Part shown: one piece after another, positions 17,744-26,532 of the stretch
How positions within the stretch are numbered: the stretch's first letter is position 1
Layout: every line of letters begins with the position of its first letter
Assembly: GCA_026712905.1 (NCBI GenBank)
Contig: JAPOPM010000027.1
Location: 1-41,894 of the forward strand
Length of the DNA: 41,894 nt
Direction: 5' to 3'
Origin: Deltaproteobacteria bacterium
Lineage (GTDB): Bacteria; Desulfobacterota; Binatia; UBA9968; JAJDTQ01
Program-made: the position numbers and the translations under genes
Notes under the pieces: model-generated
Databases searched by the model: none
Told to the model about the DNA's origin: nothing
What the model saw: the letters and a program-made list of their open reading frames with translations, nothing else

Positions 17744-19141
17744 TCAGGCTCCTCCATCCTTCATGGCCGCCAGCACCTGCTCCATGGCCGCGCCCCGCGA
17801 GCCCTTGACCAGCACCCAGTCGCCCTTGCGCAGGACGCCGCGCAACTCCTCGCCCAGCGGTTGGTGGGCGCGCGCCACGCGCACCGCCGACGGCTCCATG
17901 CCGGCGCCGACGGCGCCGCGCCGGATCTCGCGGGCGAAGCGGCCCATCACGTACAGGGTGTCGAGGCCGCTGCGCGCCGCGGTCTCGCCGACCTCGCGAT
18001 GGCACGCGCTCTCGTTCTCGCCCATCTCCAGCATGTCTCCCAGGACCGCCACGCGCCGGCCCCGCGACGGTATCGCCCGGAGCGCGGCCAAGGCCGCCTC
18101 CATGGAGGCCGGATTGGCGTTGTAGGCGTCGTTGATGATGCCGATGCCGCGCCAGCGCTCGACTTCCATGCGCATGGAGACGGGACGCACGGCCTCGAGC
18201 CCCTTGCGGATGGCCGTCACGTCCACACCGAAGGCGTGCGCCATGGCCGCGGCGCCCACCGCGTTGCGCACGTTGTGCAGGCCGCACAGCCGCAGGCGTA
18301 CCGGTTCGCGCACCCGCCCCACGCGCAGGTTGAAGCGCAGGCGCCCGCCGACGAGCATCTCCGGGTCCTCGCCGCGCACCTGGCCGCCGGTGCCGTAGGT
18401 CACCACGCGCCCCTGGAACGCGCGGCTCTGCCGCGCCACCCGGGCGTCGTCGAGATTGACCACGGCGGTGCCGTGCGCCCCCAGGCCGCGGAAGATCGCG
18501 CCCTTCTCCCGCGCCACTCCCGCGACGGTCTTCAAGCCGGAGAGATGCGCCGGGGCCACCGAGGTGATGACGGCCACGTCCGGTTCGGCGATGGCCGTAA
18601 GCCGGCGGATCTCGCCCGGCCGGTTGGTGCCCAACTCCACCACCGCGGCGCGCTCGCGTCCGCGCAAGCGCAGCAGGGTCAAGGGCAGACCGACGAGGTT
18701 GTTGTAGTTGCCCTCGGTCTTGAGGACCCGGCCGCGTAGCGGCCGGTCATCCAGGCGCGCGCGTTGGAGGATCGAGAACAGCATCTCCTTGGTCGTGGTC
18801 TTTCCGTTCGAACCGGTAATCGCCAGCACCCGCGGCGCCAGCCTCCGGCGATGGTAATGGGCGACGTCTCCCAGCGCCCGCAAGGTGTCGCGCACGCGGA
18901 TCACCGCCACTTCCCGCGCCAGCGCCACGTTCCCCTGCACGATGACGCAGCCGCTCCCGCGCCGCGCCGCCTCGGGGACGAACGCGTGTCCGTCGTGCAC
19001 CTCGCCCCGAAGCGCCACGAACACGCCGTTCCGCTCCACCCGGCGCGAGTCCGTGCAGACCTCGCCGACCCGGAGCGCGGCGCCGCGCTGGACGATGGTC
19101 CCCCCGGCTGCCTGCGCCAACTCTTCGATGCTCCAGTCCAT
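17744..19141 (-). CDS. murF: UDP-MurNAc-tripeptide-D-Ala-D-Ala ligase
   Basis: MurF attaches the D-Ala-D-Ala made by Ddl, completing the pentapeptide precursor. The 465-residue product begins MDWSIEELAQAAGG. It carries VCTDSRRVERNGVFVALRGEVHDGH, the ATP loop AITGSNGKTTTKEM (108-120), KTEGNYNNLVGLPLTLL, ELGTNRPGEIRRLTAIAEPDVAVIT, AYNANPASMEAAL and VLGDMLEMGE. These are standard MurF features. The N-terminal and C-terminal parts are intact. It follows murE after 16 nt and is nearly adjacent to mraY. Confidence 0.97.
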   Translation of the reverse strand: MDWSIEELAQAAGGTIVQRGAALRVGEVCTDSRRVERNGVFVALRGEVHDGHAFVPEAARRGSGCVIVQGNVALAREVAVIRVRDTLRALGDVAHYHRRRLAPRVLAITGSNGKTTTKEMLFSILQRARLDDRPLRGRVLKTEGNYNNLVGLPLTLLRLRGRERAAVVELGTNRPGEIRRLTAIAEPDVAVITSVAPAHLSGLKTVAGVAREKGAIFRGLGAHGTAVVNLDDARVARQSRAFQGRVVTYGTGGQVRGEDPEMLVGGRLRFNLRVGRVREPVRLRLCGLHNVRNAVGAAAMAHAFGVDVTAIRKGLEAVRPVSMRMEVERWRGIGIINDAYNANPASMEAALAALRAIPSRGRRVAVLGDMLEMGENESACHREVGETAARSGLDTLYVMGRFAREIRRGAVGAGMEPSAVRVARAHQPLGEELRGVLRKGDWVLVKGSRGAAMEQVLAAMKDGGA

Positions 19142-19157
19142 GACCCTTCACGCACCG

Positions 19158-20692
<1,535 letters not shown>

Positions 20693-20696
<4 letters not shown>

Positions 20697-22636
20697 TCCT
20701 TGAGCGTCAGGACGAGGCGCCGGCCGCCCCGGTCCATTCTTTGTGCCGCGACGTAGCCGTGCCCGCGCAGCACCACCGAGAGCCTGAGCTTCCTGGCCTC
20801 GTCGACGGCTTGCCGCATGCTCATGCCGATGAGGTTCGGCCCGCCCGAACCGGCCTTCCCCCGCGGGGTCTTCGTACGCGACACCCGGACGACACCGACC
20901 TTGCCGGCCGGGGACGTGGCCGCGAGAAGGCGGCCGTCGGGCTTCTGCCCGAGCGCGTGCAGCGCCGGACCGGCGATGCGCTGGAACAGCGGCGCCGCCA
21001 CCAAGCCGCCATAGACTTGAACCGTGGGTTCGTCCACCAGCGTCAGGAGCACGAAGCGGGGCTCATCGGCGGGCACGAACCCGGCGAACGAGGCCACCCG
21101 CTTCTCCGAGTAGCCTCCCTTGACGCGGTCGGCCTTCTGGGAAGTGCCGGTCTTGCCTGCCGTCTCAAACCCGGCGACGGCGGCACGGAAGCCGGTGCCG
21201 CCCTCGGCCACGACGCCCTTGAGCATGTCGACCACCGTGCGCGCGGTCTCGCGCGAAACCACGCGCCGCAGCATCTCCGGCTTGTTCTGGAACAGCACCC
21301 GGCCGTCCTCGCCCACCACCCGGTCCACGAGGTAGGGGCGCATGAGCAAGCCGCCGTTGGCGATGGCGGAGAAGGCCATGACCATTTGCAGGGGCGTCGT
21401 CGCGATGGACTGCCCGAAGGAGGCCGCGGCAAGGTCCACCTTGTACCACTCGTGGTGCGGGCGCACCCTCCCTTCCACCTCTCCCAAGAGATCCACGCCG
21501 GTCTTTTGCCCGAAGCCGAAGCGGCGAATGTAACGGTGGTAACGCTCCTTGCCGAGCTTGTCGGCGACCTTGGTGACGCCGATGTTGCTGGAGAGCTCAA
21601 GGACCTTGGCGAACGACAGCCAGCCGTATTCCTTGAAGTCGTGGATGGTACGGCCGCCGTAGCGGTACTTGCCGTACTCGCAGAAGATCAGATCCTCCCG
21701 TCCCACGACACCGTCCTCCAGGGCGGCCGCCGCCAGCACGGCCTTGAAGACGGAGCCCGGCTCGTAGGTATCCGTGATCCCACGGATGCGCCAGCGGCTC
21801 CGATCCTGGGTTTGGTACTGGTTGGGATCGAAGAACGGGTAGCTCGCCAGTGCCATGATCGCGCCCGTGTACGGGTCGGCCATCACGACGGTGCCGCCCT
21901 TGGCGCGGTAGCGTCGGACGGTCGCTTCCAGGTGCTTTTCCGCCAGATGCTGGAGCGCGGTATCGAGCGTCAGGTGCACGTCGGGCCCAGGCTGGAGCTT
22001 CAGCTCGTCAAGACCCGCCACCAGCATGCGCCGGCCCAACGCGTCGCGTTCCACCACCCACGAGCTCGACTCCCCGCGTATGTAACGGTCGTAGCTGCGC
22101 TCCACCCCTTCGAGGCCCTGGGCGTCCCTGCCCACGACTCCCAAGGCCTGCCCGGCGAGCCGCCCTTGCGGGTAGTACCGTTTGGGCTCATGGTAGAAAC
22201 CGATTCCCTCGATCTTGAGGCGCCTGACGCGCTGCGCCTCGCGCGGCGTCACCTGCCGCTTGAGCCACACAAAGGGTTCGCCGGCGGTCATCTTGCGGCG
22301 CACGTCGGCGCGCTTCATGTCCAGCGCGCGCGCCACGTCGGCCACGACCTTGCCGGTGACCTTCAGGCGCCGTGGGCGCACGTACACCGACTGGGTCTCG
22401 ATGCTGATGGCCAGCGCATCGCCGCCGCGGCCGAAGATGGTGCCGCGCTCGGGCTGGACGATCCACTCCTGGAGGTGCTGCCTCTCGCCCATGCGCGCGA
22501 GCCGCTCCCCGTCGAAGGCCTGGAGCTGTATGGCGCGAAGCGCCACGGTCACCAGCAGCACCAGGAGCAGGCCCCCGGCTACCCGCAACCGAAACCGCAT
22601 TCTCGCGGCAAGTTCCTGTGGGTTCTCCTTGGTCAT
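20693..22636 (-). CDS. ftsI: Septal transpeptidase FtsI/PBP3 with C-terminal PASTA domain
   Basis: FtsI is the class B penicillin-binding protein that cross-links septal peptidoglycan with FtsW. The 647 residues comprise a short cytoplasmic tail, one membrane helix at about 19-36, a pedestal domain and the transpeptidase domain. Catalytic motifs are SVFK (295-298, nucleophile Ser295), SSN (349-351) and KTGT (495-498). After about residue 598 a single PASTA-like domain follows (PNLIGMSMRQAVDEARKL to the end). PASTA tails are typical of Gram-positive PBP2x/SpoVD and of some deltaproteobacterial-type FtsI, but E. coli FtsI lacks one. It overlaps ftsL by four bases and murE by four bases. Confidence 0.96.
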
Positions 22637-22980
22637 GGTACGATGACGACGTGCTTACCTTCCGGGTCCTTGAGGCCGAGACGCTTCCGCGCCATGGTCT
22701 CCACACGGTCGGGAGCGGTCAGTGACCCCAACTCCAGCTTCAATTCGCGATTCGTCTGCTCCAGCCGGCGCTCCAGCTTGGCGGCGGTGGAGAGCACGTA
22801 ACCCAGTTGCACGACGCGCAGCCGCTGCCACACCAGCAGCAACGCCAACGCCACCAGCAGGCAACTCAGCACGATGGGCAGCCACGCATCGCTGCGCCGT
22901 GCCGCGACCCGGGCCTCGGCCACGTCCTGCTGATCGAGAACGCCGGTTGTCCGGGTCGGTTGCTCGCCGGTTCTGAGCAT
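22633..22980 (-). CDS. ftsL: Cell division protein FtsL
   Basis: FtsL is a small bitopic divisome protein that, with FtsB and FtsQ, activates FtsWI. The 115-residue product has about 30 cytoplasmic residues, one membrane helix (WLPIVLSCLLVALALLLVW) and a heptad-like periplasmic coiled coil (AAKLERRLEQTNRELKLELGSL). The terminal VETMARKRLGLKDPEGKHVVIV resembles the conserved FtsL/FtsB tail. Sequence identity within the family is low, so the call rests on topology and on position between rsmH and ftsI. Its stop overlaps the ftsI start as ATGA. Confidence 0.88.
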   Translation of the reverse strand: MLRTGEQPTRTTGVLDQQDVAEARVAARRSDAWLPIVLSCLLVALALLLVWQRLRVVQLGYVLSTAAKLERRLEQTNRELKLELGSLTAPDRVETMARKRLGLKDPEGKHVVIVP

Positions 22981-22985
22981 CGTTC

Positions 22986-23933
22986 CTAGATCCTTTCGAC
23001 CGCCCGGAGCCGGGCCGAGCGCGCCCTGGGATTGTTCCGCACCTCTTCCTCACCGGGCACGCGCGGCTTGCGCGTCACGGCGGCGGCCTTGCGGCTCCAG
23101 CCGCAGACGCACCCGGGGAGGCGCGGCGGGCACACGCAATCCAGACCCCATTTATGGAAAGCGCGCTTGACGAGCCGATCTTCCAGTGAGTGAAACGAAA
23201 TGACGACGAGGCGCCCGCCGGCACGCAGCATCTCGTAGGCCGTTTCGAGAAACGTCGCCAGGTTTTCCAGCTCCTGGTTCACGGCGATGCGCAGAGCCTG
23301 GAACGTCCGGGTGGCCGGATGGCTCACCGGCGTGCGTGCTCCGCGGGGGCGGCCGCCACGCGCGACCCGAGCCACGGTCTCGGCCAGTTGCCGGGTGGTC
23401 TCGATGTCCCCTCTGTTCCTTTCGGCGTCAATCGCCCGCGCGATTCGGCGCGCCGCCGGTTCCTCGCCGAATTCGCGTATCAGTTTCTCCAGCTCAATCA
23501 CGGACAGCGTGTTCACCAGCTCGCGCGCGTCCGGTGAACGGCGCCGGTCCATGCGCATGTCGAGACGCGCATCGTTCGCAAAGCCGAAACCCCGGTCGGG
23601 AACGTCGAGATGATGGGAGGACAGCCCCAGGTCCAGCAGCATGCCGTCCACGTCCGTCCAACCCAGTTCGTCGAGCACCGCGTGCGCGTCGGTGAATCCC
23701 GCCCGGCGCAGGACCGCGCGTCCGCCGAATCCCGCCAGGGCACGCCCGGCCGCGTCTATGGCGGCGTCGTCCCAGTCAAGACCCAGAAGCTCGCCGTCCG
23801 GGGACGACCGGCGCAGGATCTCGCGCGCGTGTCCGCCGCCCCCCACGGTGGCGTCCAGGTAGCGGCGCGCCGGCGACGGCGCGAGAATCTCCAGCACCTC
23901 ATGAAGCATCACGGGCTCGTGCGCGTAGCTCAT
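22986..23933 (-). CDS. rsmH: 16S rRNA (cytosine-1402-N4)-methyltransferase
   Basis: RsmH (formerly MraW) methylates N4 of C1402 in 16S rRNA using S-adenosylmethionine. The 315-residue protein starts MSYAHEPVMLHEVLEIL. It carries the SAM-binding YLDATVGGGGHAREIL, LGLDWDDAAIDAA, DGMLLDLGLSSHHLDVPDRGFGFANDARLDMRMD and FHSLEDRLVKRAF motifs. A Cys-rich CVCPPRLPGCVCG segment near the end is typical of the family. It follows the STAS gene by 12 nt and precedes ftsL by five nt. In most dcw clusters it directly follows mraZ, so the STAS gene is an insertion in that arrangement. Confidence 0.97.
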   Translation of the reverse strand: MSYAHEPVMLHEVLEILAPSPARRYLDATVGGGGHAREILRRSSPDGELLGLDWDDAAIDAAGRALAGFGGRAVLRRAGFTDAHAVLDELGWTDVDGMLLDLGLSSHHLDVPDRGFGFANDARLDMRMDRRRSPDARELVNTLSVIELEKLIREFGEEPAARRIARAIDAERNRGDIETTRQLAETVARVARGGRPRGARTPVSHPATRTFQALRIAVNQELENLATFLETAYEMLRAGGRLVVISFHSLEDRLVKRAFHKWGLDCVCPPRLPGCVCGWSRKAAAVTRKPRVPGEEEVRNNPRARSARLRAVERI

Positions 23934-23945
23934 GGCGGCGGCCTT

Positions 23946-24314
23946 TCAATGACAGGTGGCCGCGCCCTCCCAGTCGTCATCGAAGCTCTCGATGGCATCG
24001 TCCAGAGAAGCGTAGTATTCGAACACGCCATCCATGCCCACCACCCGGAAGATATCCTTCAGGTGCGGACTCATGCCCGAGATCTTCAGGTCTCCGTTCA
24101 TCTCGCGCAGCAGTCTCAGGCGATCCAGCAAGACCCCGATGCTCAGGTAGTTGATATGGTCGACCGCCTTGAGGTTCAGCACCACCTTGTGCCGTTCCTT
24201 CTCGATCAAGCCGCCGATCATGTCCTTGATCCGCACCATCTCCCGGAGGTCGATGTCGCCGTTGACGTCGATCACGGCGATATCCTGGATAGCCTTTCGG
24301 TCGAGTCCGATCAT
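23946..24314 (-). CDS. STAS-domain protein (anti-sigma factor antagonist-like) in the dcw operon
   Basis: The 122-residue protein is a single STAS domain, aligning along its length with SpoIIAA-type antagonists: IAVIDVNGDIDL, HKVVLNLKAVDHINYLSIGVLLDRL, GDLKISGMSPHLKDIFRVVGM and a C-terminal helix. Where SpoIIAA has DSSGLGV with the phosphorylated second Ser, this protein has NYLSIGV (55-61), placing Leu at the phospho-position and Ser one residue later. Switching by a conventional SpoIIAB/RsbW kinase is therefore doubtful. AAGGAG lies upstream of the ATG. It sits between mraZ and rsmH, with gaps of 34 and 12 nt, so it should be co-transcribed with division genes. No cognate anti-sigma or sigma factor is present here. 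Its role is unknown. Confidence 0.88.
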   Translation of the reverse strand: MIGLDRKAIQDIAVIDVNGDIDLREMVRIKDMIGGLIEKERHKVVLNLKAVDHINYLSIGVLLDRLRLLREMNGDLKISGMSPHLKDIFRVVGMDGVFEYYASLDDAIESFDDDWEGAATCH

Positions 24315-24348
24315 GGATCGCTCCTTTCTTCCGGCATCGCCTCGAGAC

Positions 24349-24801
24349 TCACAGGCCCAAGTCCGAGAAAGAACCGGGATCCTCCATGAGTTGCCCCTCA
24401 GCCTCCGTGAACACCTCTTCCCAGGCGTCCTTGTCCCAGATGCGAAACTTGTCCCCCGCCGACACCAGCATCACGTCGCGCTTGAGGTCGGCGTACTTGC
24501 GCAACGTGGGCGGGATGAGAATGCGTCCGTGCGTGTCCACCTCGCACTCCATGGCTCCGCCGAGATAGTAGGTCTGAAACCGCACCATGTTGGGATCGAA
24601 CTTGGGCCTCTGGCGCACCGCCTCCTCCAGCGCCGTCCATTCGTCCAGCGGGTACACATCGAGACAGCGCTTGGAGCTGACCACAAAGTTTGTGATAATA
24701 AGTCGAGGATCTCCCTTACCCAGGAGGATTTCGCGATACTTGGCGGGAATGCTCAGCCGCCCTTTGGTATCGACCGTATGCTCGTAACGTCCGCGGAACA
24801 T
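24349..24801 (-). CDS. mraZ: Transcriptional regulator MraZ
   Basis: MraZ is an AbrB-fold DNA-binding protein that controls the dcw operon and binds repeated TGGGN boxes. From the ATG at 24801 (MFRGRYEHTVDTKGRLSIPAKYRE) it has 150 residues, the usual length. It shows two SpoVT-AbrB halves: DTKGRLSIPAKYR and DTHGRILIPPTLRKYADL, each with the conserved D-x-x-G-R motif. A longer frame from 24840 is possible but would start inside the proposed operator. It is the first gene after the promoter at 24874-24902 and the boxes at 24846-24865, so autoregulation is likely. Confidence 0.96.
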   Translation of the reverse strand: MFRGRYEHTVDTKGRLSIPAKYREILLGKGDPRLIITNFVVSSKRCLDVYPLDEWTALEEAVRQRPKFDPNMVRFQTYYLGGAMECEVDTHGRILIPPTLRKYADLKRDVMLVSAGDKFRIWDKDAWEEVFTEAEGQLMEDPGSFSDLGL

Positions 24802-24839
24802 TTGCGTACACTTTCGGTGCAAACCGAGTTGGAATTGCA

Positions 24840-24865
24840 TGGGATTTTATCCCACTTTATCCCAC
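24840..24865 (-). promoter_or_regulatory. Putative MraZ operator (tandem TGGGA boxes)
   Basis: On the minus strand GTGGGATAAA occurs twice in immediate tandem (24865-24856 and 24855-24846), giving two TGGGA boxes with a 10-base period. They are followed by an inverted TCCCA (24844-24840). TGGGN boxes spaced by five bases are what E. coli MraZ is reported to bind. They lie at the predicted transcription start of the dcw operon, where bound MraZ would block initiation. Confidence 0.75.
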
Positions 24866-24873
24866 CTGAGGCG

Positions 24874-24902
24874 AATATACCGTCGCACCAACCCCTCGTC
24901 AA
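24874..24902 (-). promoter_or_regulatory. Putative sigma70 promoter of the dcw operon
   Basis: TTGACG (24902-24897), a 17-nt spacer and TATATT (24879-24874) lie on the minus strand, each with five matches to consensus. The predicted start, near 24867, falls beside the MraZ boxes. The leader to the mraZ ATG would be about 65 nt. Confidence 0.75.
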
Positions 24903-25199
24903 CACGAAAACGTCACAAACTTCGCGATTTGAGATGTAGCCGGATCGGATGCGGAAAGCATGAGTTATTCCCACATCTGGTTGGTCCGGAGCCGCCAAAG
25001 GGAGAGTCGCCACAAGATGTGGGTTTGAGAACCTGTTCGCAAGCGTCGGCTGGCGGCGAGTTGCGCAGGATTCTTTCGTCCTCGGCAAGGCGCGATGACG
25101 ACGGGGCCGCGACGGCCCGTCCGTGGGCGGAACGGGTGGGGAACGGGCGGGAACCGTGTGGAGGTTCGTGGCGAATCGCCGCCGAACGGAGGGACGGGG
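24903..25199. other. Intergenic region between rnpB 3' end and dcw promoter
   Basis: No convincing gene is seen in these 297 bases on either strand; the open frames have biased, low-complexity composition. A nine-base inverted repeat pairs CCCACATCT (24970-24978) with AGATGTGGG (25015-25023). A GC-rich hairpin, GACGGGGCC with GGCCCGTC, lies near 25097-25118. Neither is followed by a T-run. They may represent the processed end of the rnpB transcript or an unrecognised leader element. Confidence 0.5.
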
Positions 25200-25579
25200 G
25201 ACCAGCGGACCGGTAAGCCGGATTCTGTCGCGCTTCCCAACGAGAAGCGGGACGGTCATTCATCTAGCCCCGCGATTGCTCGCGGGGTCCAGCGACCTTA
25301 CCCGAGGGCTTCGGGCGGACGACCCAACCCTCCTATTTGGTCTTGCTCCGGGTGGGGTTTACCAAGCATCCGCCATCACTGGCGGACCGGTGAGCTCTTA
25401 CCTCGCCATTTCAACCTTACCCGGTGGTCCGGCGTGAAACCGGAACCCGCCGGGCGGTGTGTTTTCTGTGGCACTTTCCCCCGATCGCTCGAGGCCGCCG
25501 TTAACGGCCACCCTGTCCTGTGGAGTCCGGACTTTCCTCCTCCACGAAGCCGCGGAGGCGACCGTCTGGTCCGCTGGTC
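25200..25579 (-). ncRNA. rnpB: RNase P RNA, bacterial class A
   Basis: RNase P RNA is the catalytic subunit that matures the 5' ends of tRNAs and of tmRNA. The ends form the P1 helix: GACCAGCGGACC at 25579-25568 pairs perfectly with GGTCCGCTGGTC at 25211-25200. In order along the minus strand are the universal elements GAGGAAAGTCCGGACTCC, AAAGTGCCACAGAAA, GGTAAGGTTGAAATGGCG, GGTAAGAGCTCACC, GGTAAACCCCACCCGGAGCA, CCAAATAGG, CTAGATGAATGACCG and ACAGAATCCGGCTTA. About 380 nt is the normal class A size. It begins 45 nt after the upstream zinc-ribbon gene, so its promoter probably lies within that gene's 3' end. Confidence 0.96.
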
Positions 25580-25624
25580 TATCCTCAGTTTCCCGTTTGC
25601 GAGGCGTGGACGCAACCCTTGGCG

Positions 25625-26359
25625 CTACGGCTGCCCGCCCGGTTCCGGCGCCGGCGGGTTGTAGAAGAGAATGCGCTGGCAACTGGGACAGAGGTTCACA
25701 CGCTCGTTGCGCAGCACCTCGTTCCAGAGTTGTGGTGGAAGGTTCATGTAACAGGCTTGGCAGATGGCCGACGACACCTCCACCACCGCCGTGCCGCCAC
25801 GCCGATTGAACAGCAACTCGTAGCGGCCCACCAGATCGTCGTTCAGCCGTGACGCGGTGGCCGCGCGCTGGTCGCGCGTCTGGTCGATCTTGTGCTCCAG
25901 TTCCGCGATCTCTCGCTCCAAGGGGCCTTTTCTCTCATTCCAGTCGTTCTGAAGGGCGTTCAGTTCCTCTTCCTTCTCCTTGAGGACCCTTTCCTGTTCC
26001 TCCAGGTCGGTCATCACCTCGAGCAGTTCCTCTTCCAGAATGGCGTTGGACTCCTTGATGACACCGATCTCCCGCTGCAGGGCCTGGAGCTCCTTGAGAT
26101 TCTTCACATGGCTCATGCGCATGCGCTTGTCGGTGGCCTTCCGGCTCGCGTCGTGGATGACGTGCTCCTTGTCGCGGCGCACGCGGTCCCGCTCCTCCCA
26201 ACTCTCCCTCAAGATCTTGACCTCGGCCGCCAGCTTGGTGATATCGCGGTCACGGCTCTCCATTTCCTCACGCCGTTCGGTCTGCGCGTCCTTGTGCTCC
26301 TTCACTTCGAGATCGATGCCTTGCAGAACCGCGAGTGTTTCCAACTGCTCACGCAACAC
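25625..26359 (-). CDS. Coiled-coil protein with C4 zinc ribbon (DUF164/CdsZ-like)
   Basis: The 244-residue protein is mostly coiled coil from about residue 15 to 185, very rich in Glu, Arg, Lys and Leu. It ends in a four-cysteine zinc ribbon, CQACYMNLPP and LCPSCQRILFY. This architecture defines the widespread DUF164/CdsZ-like family. Its members have been linked to nucleic-acid or secretion-chaperone functions, but the role is unsettled in most bacteria. It lies directly upstream of rnpB on the same strand. The ATG at 26359 is downstream of the terminator at 26388-26424, so the gene starts a new transcript. The structural call is firm; the function is not known. Confidence 0.85.
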   Translation of the reverse strand: MLREQLETLAVLQGIDLEVKEHKDAQTERREEMESRDRDITKLAAEVKILRESWEERDRVRRDKEHVIHDASRKATDKRMRMSHVKNLKELQALQREIGVIKESNAILEEELLEVMTDLEEQERVLKEKEEELNALQNDWNERKGPLEREIAELEHKIDQTRDQRAATASRLNDDLVGRYELLFNRRGGTAVVEVSSAICQACYMNLPPQLWNEVLRNERVNLCPSCQRILFYNPPAPEPGGQP

Positions 26360-26387
26360 GATAACCTCCCGTCGGCGGCCCTCCGAT

Positions 26388-26424
26388 AAAAAAAGGAACC
26401 GCCCCCGTGGGTGCAGTTCCTTCT
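26388..26424 (-). terminator. Rho-independent terminator after FAD oxidase gene
   Basis: On the minus strand AAGGAAC...GTTCCTT closes a stem extended by T-G, G-C, C-G and further C-G pairs around an ACG loop, with one A-G mismatch, followed by seven T residues. It lies about 110 bases beyond the stop of the FAD oxidase gene and just before the zinc-ribbon gene, cleanly separating the two units. Confidence 0.88.
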
Positions 26425-26532
26425 TGGCCGTTCAGGCTATCCGCCCGTATCCGATAGATTCGTCGTCTCATTCCTGAATGGGAGGGTATCGACATTTGAC
26501 TGGATTGTCAAAGGCGGCGTGCGCGGAGTGAG

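Noticed and set aside
15267..18287. Apparent 1006-residue fusion of MurD with an N-terminal extension
   Set aside because: The extension is the wrong frame of mraY and murF; mraY is complete in its own frame and murD has its own start.
16637..18739. 700-residue plus-strand frame opposite mraY/murF
   Set aside because: Composition is His/Arg/Gln-rich and it is exactly antisense to real genes; no motif.
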